This document shows positions 1 to 7,296 of a stretch of 64,000 nt of DNA, piece after piece. The first letter of the stretch is position 1; each line of letters starts with the position of its first letter. The notes under the pieces are model-generated. The model did no database searches, had not been told where the DNA came from, and worked only from the letters and a program-made list of their open reading frames with translations. The stretch lies in the NCBI GenBank assembly GCA_964577055.1, contig CAZNWC010000001.1, positions 1 through 64,000 of the forward strand, read 5' to 3'. The translations under genes and the position numbers were made by a program. The stretch comes from PNNG01 sp964577055. Lineage in GTDB: Bacteria; Bacteroidota; Bacteroidia; UBA7662.

Positions 1-2369
1 CCTCCATTGCTACCGAAGCCAAGGTGGTGGCCATGCTCAAAGAAAAAGGCATCGATAAAAACGACATCGGTCGCGAAAAATTCCTCGAATACGCCTGGGA
101 ATGGAAAGAAAAGTACGGCGGCATCATCCTCGAGCAGCTCAAAAAGCTGGGCGCCTCGCTCGATTGGAACCGCACGGCCTTTACCATGGACCCCGGCTTG
201 AGCGAAGCGGTGATCGACGTATTTATTGATCTGTATAAAAAAGGCTATATCTACCGTGGCATGCGCATGGTGAACTGGGACCCCCAGGGCCTCACCGCCG
301 TAGCCGACGACGAGGTGATTTTCAAGGATGTGAACAGTAAAATGTACTACATCCGCTACCAGATTGTAGGCAGCGACGGTTATGTGACCATTGCCACGGT
401 GCGTCCCGAGACCATCATGGCCGACAGTGCCATTTGCATCCACCCCGACGACGAGCGTTTCCGCCACCTCCACGGCAAACAGGCCTATATTCCGTTGATC
501 AACCGCGCCATTCCCATCATTTTGGATGAGTATGTAGCCATGGACTTCGGTACGGGCTGTTTGAAGGTAACCCCGGCGCATGACCCGAATGACTACGAAC
601 TGGGCATCAAGCACAACCTGCCCGTGATCGATATTTTGAACGACAACGGCACCCTGAACGAAAAAGCCCAGATTTTGGTGGGCGAAGACCGCTTTATTGC
701 CCGGAAAAAGATTGCCAAGCTGCTCGAAGAAAGCGGCAATTTGGTGAAAGCCGAAGATTACAAAAGCAATGTAGGCCACAGCGAGCGCACCAATGCGGTG
801 ATTGAGCCGCGTTTGAGCATGCAGTGGTTTGTGAAGATGGATGAAATCACAAAGCCCGCCTTGGAGTATGTGATGCAGGGCGACATCCGCCTCATTCCCG
901 ATAAGTTCATCAACACCTACCGCCACTGGATGGAAAATGTGCGCGACTGGTGTATTTCGCGCCAGTTGTGGTGGGGCCACCGCATTCCGGCCTGGTACGC
1001 GCCCGACGGAAGCATTTACGTTGCCCGCACCGCCGAAGAAGCCGCTGCCCAAAGTGGAGGCAAGCACCAAGCCGCCGAGCTGAAGCAAGACGACGACGTA
1101 CTCGACACCTGGTTCTCAAGCTGGTTGTGGCCGCTCACCGTTTTCGACCACGAAATCATCCGCAAATCGCCAGCCGAAGCCAATGCCGATTTGCGCTACT
1201 ACTACCCTACTGCGGTACTGGTTACGGCCCCCGAAATCCTGTTTTTCTGGGTGGCCCGCATGATCATTTCCGGACATGAATACATGGGCGAAATTCCGTT
1301 CAAGGACGTTTACCTCACCGGCATTGTGCGCGATAAACAAGGCCGCAAAATGTCGAAATCGTTGGGAAATAGTCCCGACCCGCTCGACCTCATTGCCGAA
1401 TACGGTGCCGACAGCGTGCGCATGGGCATGTTGTTCAGCTCGCCTGCAGGCAACGATTTGTTATTCGACATCAGCCTCATTGAGCAGGGCCGCAACTTTG
1501 CCAACAAAATCTGGAATGCCTTCCGCCTCATCAAGGGTTGGGAAGTGGTTGAAGGCGATGCTCAAAATCCGGCCATCGTTTGGTTCGGTGAGCGTTTGAA
1601 AGCCGGCATTGCCGAAATTGAAAAGGCCTACGACAGCTACCGGTTGTCGGAGATGATTCGCAGCTTGTACAAACTCATTTGGGACGACTTCTGCAGCTGG
1701 TACCTCGAAATGATTAAGCCGGCTTATGGCCAACCCATTGACAGGGCCACCTACGAAGCCACCATCGCCTATTTCGACCAATTGATGGGCTTGCTGCACC
1801 CGGTAATGCCCTTCATCACCGAAGAATTGTGGCACGAAATTGACCCCAACCGCAAGCAAGATGAATTCCTTTGCCTGGCCCAATATCCTCAAGCAGAAGC
1901 TATTAACGAAGTCTATCTGAATGAAAGCAGCAAGGTGCAGGAACTCATTTCAGAGATCCGTAACGTGCGCAACCAAAAGCAGGTTCCGGTAAAGAGTTTG
2001 GTGGAGTTGTACCTCACCAGCACCAATCCCATTTACCAGGAGTTCGAAGCCATTGTTTGCAAGCTGGCGGGTGTAGAAAAGGTGCATTATGTGAACGAAA
2101 AGCCCTCGGGTTTGGCCTCCTTCCTGGTGCGCACCGACGAGTGTTTCCTCGACCTCAAGCTTGAGATTGACGTAGAAGCCGAAAGAGAAAAGCTGCAGAA
2201 AGAGCTGGTGTACCAGCTAGGCTTTTTGAACTCGGTAATGAAGAAGCTGGGCAACGAAAAGTTTGTGGCTGGTGCCCCTGCTGCCGTACTCGAAAATGAG
2301 CGTAAGAAGCAGGCCGATGCAGAGAGCAAGATTGCGCAGTTGGAGGAAGCAATCCATCGACTGTCATGA
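1..2369 (+). CDS. valS: Valine--tRNA ligase, 5'-truncated by the window edge
   Basis: Cytoplasmic class I aminoacyl-tRNA synthetase that charges tRNA-Val. The reading frame is open from base 3, so the gene starts outside the window; about 788 codons are visible of roughly 870-880 usual for the family. The class I signature KMSKS lies at 1347-1361, preceded by the WCISRQLWWGHR segment near 950. The CP1 editing region, the anticodon-binding helices and a C-terminal coiled-coil tRNA arm follow in order. The gene ends TGA at 2367-2369. Its final 180 bp (2190-2369) recur at 5184-5363, and the last ~37 bp differ between the copies, so this 3' end may have been swapped in by the event that placed the AT-rich island next to it. 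Confidence 0.97.
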   Translation, partial: SIATEAKVVAMLKEKGIDKNDIGREKFLEYAWEWKEKYGGIILEQLKKLGASLDWNRTAFTMDPGLSEAVIDVFIDLYKKGYIYRGMRMVNWDPQGLTAVADDEVIFKDVNSKMYYIRYQIVGSDGYVTIATVRPETIMADSAICIHPDDERFRHLHGKQAYIPLINRAIPIILDEYVAMDFGTGCLKVTPAHDPNDYELGIKHNLPVIDILNDNGTLNEKAQILVGEDRFIARKKIAKLLEESGNLVKAEDYKSNVGHSERTNAVIEPRLSMQWFVKMDEITKPALEYVMQGDIRLIPDKFINTYRHWMENVRDWCISRQLWWGHRIPAWYAPDGSIYVARTAEEAAAQSGGKHQAAELKQDDDVLDTWFSSWLWPLTVFDHEIIRKSPAEANADLRYYYPTAVLVTAPEILFFWVARMIISGHEYMGEIPFKDVYLTGIVRDKQGRKMSKSLGNSPDPLDLIAEYGADSVRMGMLFSSPAGNDLLFDISLIEQGRNFANKIWNAFRLIKGWEVVEGDAQNPAIVWFGERLKAGIAEIEKAYDSYRLSEMIRSLYKLIWDDFCSWYLEMIKPAYGQPIDRATYEATIAYFDQLMGLLHPVMPFITEELWHEIDPNRKQDEFLCLAQYPQAEAINEVYLNESSKVQELISEIRNVRNQKQVPVKSLVELYLTSTNPIYQEFEAIVCKLAGVEKVHYVNEKPSGLASFLVRTDECFLDLKLEIDVEAEREKLQKELVYQLGFLNSVMKKLGNEKFVAGAPAAVLENERKKQADAESKIAQLEEAIHRLS
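2190..2369 (+). repeat. Left copy of the duplicated valS 3' end
   Basis: These last 180 bp of valS align without gaps to 5184-5363 (offset 2994), and both copies end in a stop codon at the same position. The first ~50 bp carry four substitutions, about 94 bp from roughly 2239 to 2332 are identical, and the last ~37 bp are clearly diverged. This is the mosaic expected of recombination between a resident valS end and one carried in by an element. Confidence 0.9.
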
Positions 2370-2509
2370 TCCAACCTTCTTATCCATAGTGCTTATGCAA
2401 AAAGACTGTGCTTTCCTTTCTTTTAGAAAGTCAGCAAAGCGGAGCCTACTTAACGCTTGGCATTGATAATTCACATATTGGTGTTTATTGCGATAATTTA
2501 AGCAAATGC

Positions 2510-3361
2510 TTATTGCGGTTTAAATCTATACCTTATGCCAAAATCAATGTAGAATTGGCTAAAATGTTCAACTTTGCCCTGAAAAAGTTGACCGTAATTA
2601 ACCAAGCCCCTACCCATTTGAAAATTGGTATTAAATGCCCATTTTGGAGAAAACTGCCATTCATAAGTGACCGGAAGTAACAGGGTGATGTACAGTCCTC
2701 TTCTGCTTGTAAGAGTCTGGGTGTTTACTGTACTATTCAATTCAGAAGAGGCAGCATCGTATTGAAAATCAAATCGCTTAACAACGATTTGACGGTAAAG
2801 CAATTCTGTACCGATACGGCCTGCAAATCCAAAATAAAAACCATGCTTGTTGTTAGAAGAGTTTAATCGAAATTGGTATTTTGCAACCATTTCTACCAGG
2901 TCAAGCACTTCTTCAAAGATCATAATAGCAGATTGAATGGCGGTATCAGAGCTCAGTTGTGAGAAATTTGGCAGTACCTGTCTGTAATCAGCACGTCTCC
3001 CTGGATGTACCTGATAACTTAAACCCAAGTCAAATCTGGTTTGAAATGGCTTGTGTTGATGTTCCGCTTTATCCCAACCAAGCGATAAACCAAATTGCCG
3101 AAATGGCAATTGCTCACTTTGCGTAATTTGCCTATTTGGATGATTTGTATACCGACCTAAATAATTACCCTCAACAGATTCAAAAGGCCCTGTGCGCAGT
3201 TTTCGATAAATACTAGCATGCAAATTAAGCGGTTCGTTATAATAAAAACCACCTAAACCAGGATTGAAATGAAACTGCAATTGATCAGGCTTCCAACTAC
3301 CTTGTGAAAATGCACTAACAGATAAAATTAACAGTACAAGCAGATTGGTTATTTTTTTCAT
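2510..3361 (-). CDS. Hypothetical outer-membrane beta-barrel protein
   Basis: A 283-residue protein with a clear signal peptide (MKKITNLLVLLILSVSAFSQ) followed by alternating aromatic/polar strands. It ends in DFGIRYRFKPQ, a terminal beta-strand pattern typical of small outer-membrane barrels. I do not recognise a named family. It lies 51 bp downstream of the lipoprotein gene at 3413-4969 on the same strand, so the two are probably co-transcribed. The local sequence is visibly more AT-rich than valS or the glycosyltransferase genes around the island, which suggests acquired DNA. No catalytic motif is seen, and the function is unknown. Confidence 0.75.
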   Translation of the reverse strand: MKKITNLLVLLILSVSAFSQGSWKPDQLQFHFNPGLGGFYYNEPLNLHASIYRKLRTGPFESVEGNYLGRYTNHPNRQITQSEQLPFRQFGLSLGWDKAEHQHKPFQTRFDLGLSYQVHPGRRADYRQVLPNFSQLSSDTAIQSAIMIFEEVLDLVEMVAKYQFRLNSSNNKHGFYFGFAGRIGTELLYRQIVVKRFDFQYDAASSELNSTVNTQTLTSRRGLYITLLLPVTYEWQFSPKWAFNTNFQMGRGLVNYGQLFQGKVEHFSQFYIDFGIRYRFKPQ

Positions 3362-3412
3362 GATCTATTTTTGTTTATGTCTATTCAAAATGCGAGGAGC
3401 AACCAATCAAAG

Positions 3413-4969
3413 TCAGGGAATGATTTCCAAATCGACTTCAATACCAGAATGCACATTAACATAGTGCTTATCAGCCAAAGAACTTATGAAAGGATTAAAT
3501 TGCCGTGTGTGATACGTAATTGGACCATAAGACAGGATATTTGCAGGTAATGTTAATGGCGTCCAAGTCCAGACATCCGTAGCAAAAGTTTGAAAATGGG
3601 GGCCTTGAAAAATAGCATCTTGATGAATACCTATGTATGCAAAAGGGATATTCTTTGATTTTTGAATTGTGTTTCTATTCCTTGCTGTTTTAATCTTCAG
3701 CTGTAATTGAAATCTCGAACTGTTAGTAGGGTCAAAATCAACATCCTTACTGTCATTAAATGTCGGATATGGTTCTATTCCCCAAGGACTCAGTTTAATT
3801 TGACCGTCGTCATCAGTAAAATCATAAACCATTGCATTTTTTGGAACAATGCCTTTCGTTCTTCCATGAAAATTATATTCATAAATGATTAATTGTAAAA
3901 AATTATAATCTAAACAGTTCTTCATCCATTTATCGTATATGATTTGATAATCCAATTCTACATCAACCCAGTCTCCATTCTTAACTTTTTTTCTCGATAC
4001 TTTATCAGCCAATATCCCACCTTCTACAATGTGACCTAACCAAGGATCACTATCATTGCGATTCCTTCCAAAAACCTCATAAACATCATTTCCAAAAGAT
4101 GCTATTGAATATCTAACTTCTGACTTTCCTTCTGTCCATCTCTCTTTGTGTTCTTTTAACTTTATTCTTGAGATTTTAATTGAAGAGTATTCTGGGTTGC
4201 ACCCGGTTGGGAAAAATGAAGGTTCCCTGAAACCTGAAGCGTTTTCATTAGTATTAAGACCTTCATTTAATGAAATTACCCAAACTGAGTTTGATTCTAG
4301 CATTTCAGGATCAACCATAACTTGAATAAATTCTGTCCCATTAAAAATAAAGCCTTCATAGGATTCATCTTCAAATAACTCTTCCGCATCGAAATACGGG
4401 CACCATACCACAATGGGAATTGTATTTTCATGGTTGTTCAAAAACTCTTCATCAGACCAATACTCCGCATCTGGGCTATACACTTGACTATTGAGTGAAT
4501 AAATACCTCCCTCATCATCGGCAAAAAAAAATGAACTTAAAAAATTCGGATTAATTGCTTCTGGTGAAGCCGAAATTAACTCTGAATTCAAATTCCCATA
4601 ATTTCTTGAGGTATATTCACTTGATATTTGCGGTATTAGAGCATTAAAATCTCCATCAAATTCTAATGCGATTAGTTCCCTTGTCAATCTCACAAAATTT
4701 TGGTTAGAATATGCCAGATAAGCGACACCCATCGCAGTTGCTCTTAAATTGTCATTGATTTCAGTCTCAGACAAAAATACTCCTGAGGATGAGGATGAGG
4801 ATGAGGATGAGGATGAGGATGAGGATGAGGATAAAGCTTGATTTCGATGCCTTTCATTCCCTTCAATCTGATTAAATGAATCTTTTTTACAACTCGTTTG
4901 AAATGTAGACAAACAAATAACGAGTAAAATTACAACGAGTAAAATTACACGGTTAAACGCATTTTTCAT
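3413..4969 (-). CDS. Hypothetical lipoprotein with a repeat-encoded polyserine linker
   Basis: A 518-residue secreted protein. The N-terminus has a hydrophobic segment ending in a lipobox-like STFQTSC, so it is probably a lipoprotein. About 20 residues later comes a run of some 16 serines encoded by eight copies of a six-base unit (4785-4832), forming a flexible tether between the lipid anchor and the folded part. The remaining ~430 residues are polar and rich in aromatic residues, with no family I recognise. It is the first gene of a probable two-gene unit with the small barrel downstream, inside the AT-rich island bounded by the valS 3'-end copies. Lipoprotein-plus-barrel pairs are common at Bacteroidota surfaces, but no function can be assigned. 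Confidence 0.75.
   Translation of the reverse strand: MKNAFNRVILLVVILLVICLSTFQTSCKKDSFNQIEGNERHRNQALSSSSSSSSSSSSSSSSGVFLSETEINDNLRATAMGVAYLAYSNQNFVRLTRELIALEFDGDFNALIPQISSEYTSRNYGNLNSELISASPEAINPNFLSSFFFADDEGGIYSLNSQVYSPDAEYWSDEEFLNNHENTIPIVVWCPYFDAEELFEDESYEGFIFNGTEFIQVMVDPEMLESNSVWVISLNEGLNTNENASGFREPSFFPTGCNPEYSSIKISRIKLKEHKERWTEGKSEVRYSIASFGNDVYEVFGRNRNDSDPWLGHIVEGGILADKVSRKKVKNGDWVDVELDYQIIYDKWMKNCLDYNFLQLIIYEYNFHGRTKGIVPKNAMVYDFTDDDGQIKLSPWGIEPYPTFNDSKDVDFDPTNSSRFQLQLKIKTARNRNTIQKSKNIPFAYIGIHQDAIFQGPHFQTFATDVWTWTPLTLPANILSYGPITYHTRQFNPFISSLADKHYVNVHSGIEVDLEIIP
4785..4832 (-). repeat. Hexanucleotide microsatellite (8 x GAGGAT)
   Basis: Eight perfect tandem copies of GAGGAT on the plus strand. 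Read on the minus strand they are alternating Ser codons (TCA and TCC) in the lipoprotein gene. Because the unit is six bases, copy-number change would alter linker length by two Ser per unit without shifting the frame. Confidence 0.95.
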
Positions 4970-5074
4970 GGTAATGTCTATGTTTGAGATATTTTCTCTA
5001 TAACTTTAACATTACTAATGTAATTATTTTATCTTGTAAAAAAAAAAAAATGTTCCTACAACTCTTTGTTTGTA

Positions 5075-5178
5075 AGCCGAAGGTTTGGCTCTGCGACCTT
5101 CTTGAAAAACCGACAGCATCGTCGGTACTGGACAAGCTGCGTAAGTAGCGTAGTTAAAAGGCTACGTACATCGTAGCC
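5075..5178. repeat. Three short hairpins at the right end of the island
   Basis: Three inverted repeats lie in a row just before the second valS end: 5075-5090 (AGCC/GGCT stem), 5110-5125 (CCGAC/GTCGG stem, six-base loop) and 5160-5178 (GGCTACG/CGTAGCC, five-base loop). The last ends six bases before the valS homology begins at 5184. The spacer 4970-5183 otherwise holds a poly-A run near 5039-5050 and no gene. Confidence 0.65.
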
Positions 5179-5183
5179 AGTCG

Positions 5184-5363
5184 AAGCTGCAGAAAGAGTT
5201 GGTGTACCAGCAAGGTTTTTTGAACTCGGTGATGAAGAAGCTGGGCAACGAAAAGTTTGTGGCTGGTGCCCCTGCTGCCGTACTCGAAAATGAGCGTAAG
5301 AAGCAGGCCGATGCAGAGAGCAAGATCAATCAACTAACAGAAGCAATAAACCGTCTGAACTAA
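5184..5363 (+). pseudogene. Orphan second copy of the valS 3' end (last 59 codons)
   Basis: The sequence encodes KLQKELVYQQGFLNSVMKKL and onward to a TAA stop at 5361-5363, matching the tail of valS codon for codon. There is no start codon context and no upstream valS sequence, so it is a remnant and not a gene. Unlike the left copy it is followed immediately by an intrinsic terminator that begins inside the coding tail. This is why I think this copy carries the original chromosomal end of valS and the left copy carries an imported tail. Confidence 0.9.
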
Positions 5364-5380
5364 GCCTTCAGGCGGTTTTT
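5351..5380 (+). terminator. Intrinsic terminator overlapping the orphan valS stop codon
   Basis: Stem CCGTCTGAA (5351-5359) pairs with TTCAGGCGG (5367-5375), with one G-T pair, around a loop containing the TAA stop, and is followed by TTTTT. This is probably the native valS terminator, now separated from the main gene by about 3 kb. Confidence 0.75.
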
Positions 5381-5424
5381 CGCTGAGCTGCCACCGCCTT
5401 AGCCACATTCTCACGAATGTACTT

Positions 5425-5883
5425 TTATATCCTTTCGTATTCCCATTGATCTCTTACGATGCGATCGTGATACCTGGCTTGCAACGCGAATTTAGGATGA
5501 TGCAACCTCGCAGCTTTGGTAACCCCCACTTTAAAACCACGAACCACCGAGGCCAAATTCATCGATTGCGGGCCAAAGTGATTTTGGGCATGTTCATCTG
5601 AATTGTTGAGCTTCTTGGTAAAAATCAAAAGGCCGTGCACATGATCGGGCATCACTATAAATTCATCAATCACTACATCAGGGAAATGCTGCGGAATGGC
5701 TTGCCAGCAATCGAGCGCCGCTTGTCCGGCGGGAGATAAAACCATCTGCTCCCCAACAATCTCACCGAAAACACGAATCCGATTTTGGGTAACAATGGTG
5801 ATGAAATAGGCAGAAGCATTGGCATAATCCCAAAATCCTGCCCTGATCTTTTTCCGTTGAGGAAGAATGGTGACCTTTCGCAT
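5425..5883 (-). CDS. RAYT: REP-associated tyrosine transposase (HUH family), C-terminus cut by a stop codon
   Basis: A 152-residue Y1-transposase-like single-strand DNA endonuclease domesticated to act on REP-type palindromes. The HUH motif is visible as MPDHVHGLL, with the family strands YFITIVTQNR and, near the end, RYHDRIVRDQWEYERI. In this family that last segment normally continues into a YI-x-N helix. Here a TAA stop at 5425-5427 is followed in the same frame by KYIRENVAKAVAAQRKTA and then TGA, so the last ~19 residues are cut off by what looks like a point mutation. The lost tail overlaps the terminator of the orphan valS end. A dense palindrome cluster sits at 5971-6175, immediately upstream. 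Activity of the shortened protein is uncertain. Confidence 0.85.
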   Translation of the reverse strand: MRKVTILPQRKKIRAGFWDYANASAYFITIVTQNRIRVFGEIVGEQMVLSPAGQAALDCWQAIPQHFPDVVIDEFIVMPDHVHGLLIFTKKLNNSDEHAQNHFGPQSMNLASVVRGFKVGVTKAARLHHPKFALQARYHDRIVRDQWEYERI

Positions 5884-5970
5884 ATCCTGTGATTAATAAG
5901 AACATGAAAATACAAAATCTACCTGAATATAGATTTAAAGGCCGCACGATTATGAATCTCCTTATGGCTA

Positions 5971-6175
5971 GGCAGGCGAAGCCTGCCTTGTACGGCCACA
6001 ATATTTTGTGGCCGTTAAGCCGGCAAATCTTGCCGGCTTTACTTGCCGCAAGATTCTGCGGCAGATTTAGCTGCAAGATTTAGCCGCAAGATTCTGCAAC
6101 AGATTTAGCTGTAAGATTTTGCAGCTTGAATTTCGGCCACAAAATTTTGTGGCCCGACTAGCCGCCAGCGGCTAG
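5971..6175. repeat. REP-like cluster of at least six palindromes next to the RAYT gene
   Basis: Consecutive perfect or near-perfect hairpins: 5971-5987 (GGCAGGC/GCCTGCC), 5994-6013 (GGCCACAA/TTGTGGCC), 6018-6038 (AGCCGGCAA/TTGCCGGCT), 6045-6062 (GCCGCA/TGCGGC), 6135-6154 (a perfect 20-bp palindrome, again starting GGCCACAA) and 6158-6175 (CTAGCCGC/GCGGCTAG). Between them, 6063-6125 repeats an AGATTTAGC-type word several times. The last hairpin contains the stop codon of the glycosyltransferase gene. Adjacency to a RAYT is the classic arrangement for REP elements and their transposase. Confidence 0.8.
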
Positions 6176-7296
6176 CTCACCAGCTCGCGAGCAAATACTT
6201 CCCAGCTGAACTCCTGCTTTTTTACAGCCACCTTGGCCGACATTTCTGCAAAACGATTGTTTTGTACAAAATCAAGCATGCAATCGGCAATTTGTGTGGG
6301 TACCCGCTCGCATACATAACCCGATTGGCGGTCATCGACCAATTCGCTGAGCCCACCCACATTGGTTACCAACATGGGTGTATCGAACTGAAAACCTACT
6401 TGGGTAACCCCACTTTGGGTAGCGTGGTGGTAGGTTTGGGTAACCAGCGAGGCTGCTGAGAAATAGTATTTCACTTGGTCGTCGGCGATGAAGCGGGTAT
6501 GCATCTCTACCCTTTCGGCCAAGTTGTGCTCGCGGATGAGGCGGTAATATCGGTCGGGATTTTCGTAAAACTCACCCGCCACAATGAGCTTCACTTTGTG
6601 CTTCTTCAAGCGTACATCGGCGAAGGATTGGAGCAGCAAATCAAGCCCTTTGTACTGCCTGATAAAGCCAAAAAACAGGAAGTATGTATAATCAGGCGAC
6701 AAGCCCAACGCTTTTAATGCTTCTTCTCGCGCTACTTTCTCTCCATAATTGTCGTAGAGCGGGTGTTTGAGTAGTTTTTGGCCACCTTTGAAGCCAAACT
6801 GTTGCAAATCGTCGCGCACCGATGCCGATAAGGTATGTACATCTTCCATCTGCCGTAAAAAGTAAGCGGTTAGTGGTCGCGACAAAGGAAAGGGCTCGTG
6901 CGGTATAATGTTGTCGGCAATGGCCACACGGCGTGCTTTGCTGCCGAAAAACCGGCTCCAGCGCGCTACAAAGCCCAGGCAAGGCGCCATAAAGGGCATC
7001 CAGTAACGGAAAATGAGTACTTCTGCCCCACTCTTGGCAATGTAACGGGCAGTTTTTAACCAACTGAATGGATTGATGGAGTTGATTAATACCTTTATTT
7101 TCAGATCAGCTGGGGCTGCCTCTTCAGATAATTGAGTCTTGCCAGGAAACAAAAACGCAGGATATTGGAGGCTAAAGGTAATGATCTCTACCTTGTAGCC
7201 GAGTTCCATGTAAGCACGCGCCAACCTTTCGTTAAAGGTCGACATGCCACCTCCGCGCAGTGGCCAAGCCGGGCCTACAATGATAATTTTACGCAA
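6172..7296 (-). CDS. Glycosyltransferase family 4 (GT-B fold), TTG start
   Basis: A 374-residue retaining GT-B glycosyltransferase, probably acting on the cytoplasmic face of the inner membrane in surface glycan assembly. The first strand and Gly-rich loop read KIIIVGPAWPLRGGG. The C-terminal Rossmann half has FGFIRQYKGLDLLLQSFADV, and the nucleotide-sugar region has HHATQSGVTQVGF followed by VTNVGGLSELVD. The start is a TTG at 7294-7296: no ATG lies upstream in frame, and starting at the next ATG would remove the first beta strand. The TTG overlaps the stop codon of the GT2 gene, indicating translational coupling. The sugar donor and acceptor cannot be read from the sequence. Confidence 0.85.
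   Translation of the reverse strand: MRKIIIVGPAWPLRGGGMSTFNERLARAYMELGYKVEIITFSLQYPAFLFPGKTQLSEEAAPADLKIKVLINSINPFSWLKTARYIAKSGAEVLIFRYWMPFMAPCLGFVARWSRFFGSKARRVAIADNIIPHEPFPLSRPLTAYFLRQMEDVHTLSASVRDDLQQFGFKGGQKLLKHPLYDNYGEKVAREEALKALGLSPDYTYFLFFGFIRQYKGLDLLLQSFADVRLKKHKVKLIVAGEFYENPDRYYRLIREHNLAERVEMHTRFIADDQVKYYFSAASLVTQTYHHATQSGVTQVGFQFDTPMLVTNVGGLSELVDDRQSGYVCERVPTQIADCMLDFVQNNRFAEMSAKVAVKKQEFSWEVFARELVS

Noticed and set aside
910..1892. Several open frames opposite or out of frame with valS
   Set aside because: They lie entirely inside a clear aminoacyl-tRNA synthetase and have no signatures of their own; high-GC codon use in valS opens shadow frames.
2408..2680. 90-codon plus-strand frame after valS
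   Set aside because: It overlaps the 3' end of the barrel gene on the minus strand, shows no family features and has no plausible start context.
5971..6175. Palindrome cluster considered as a terminator series only
   Set aside because: The number and variety of palindromes and the neighbouring RAYT make a REP-like array more likely, though the last hairpin may also end the glycosyltransferase transcript.
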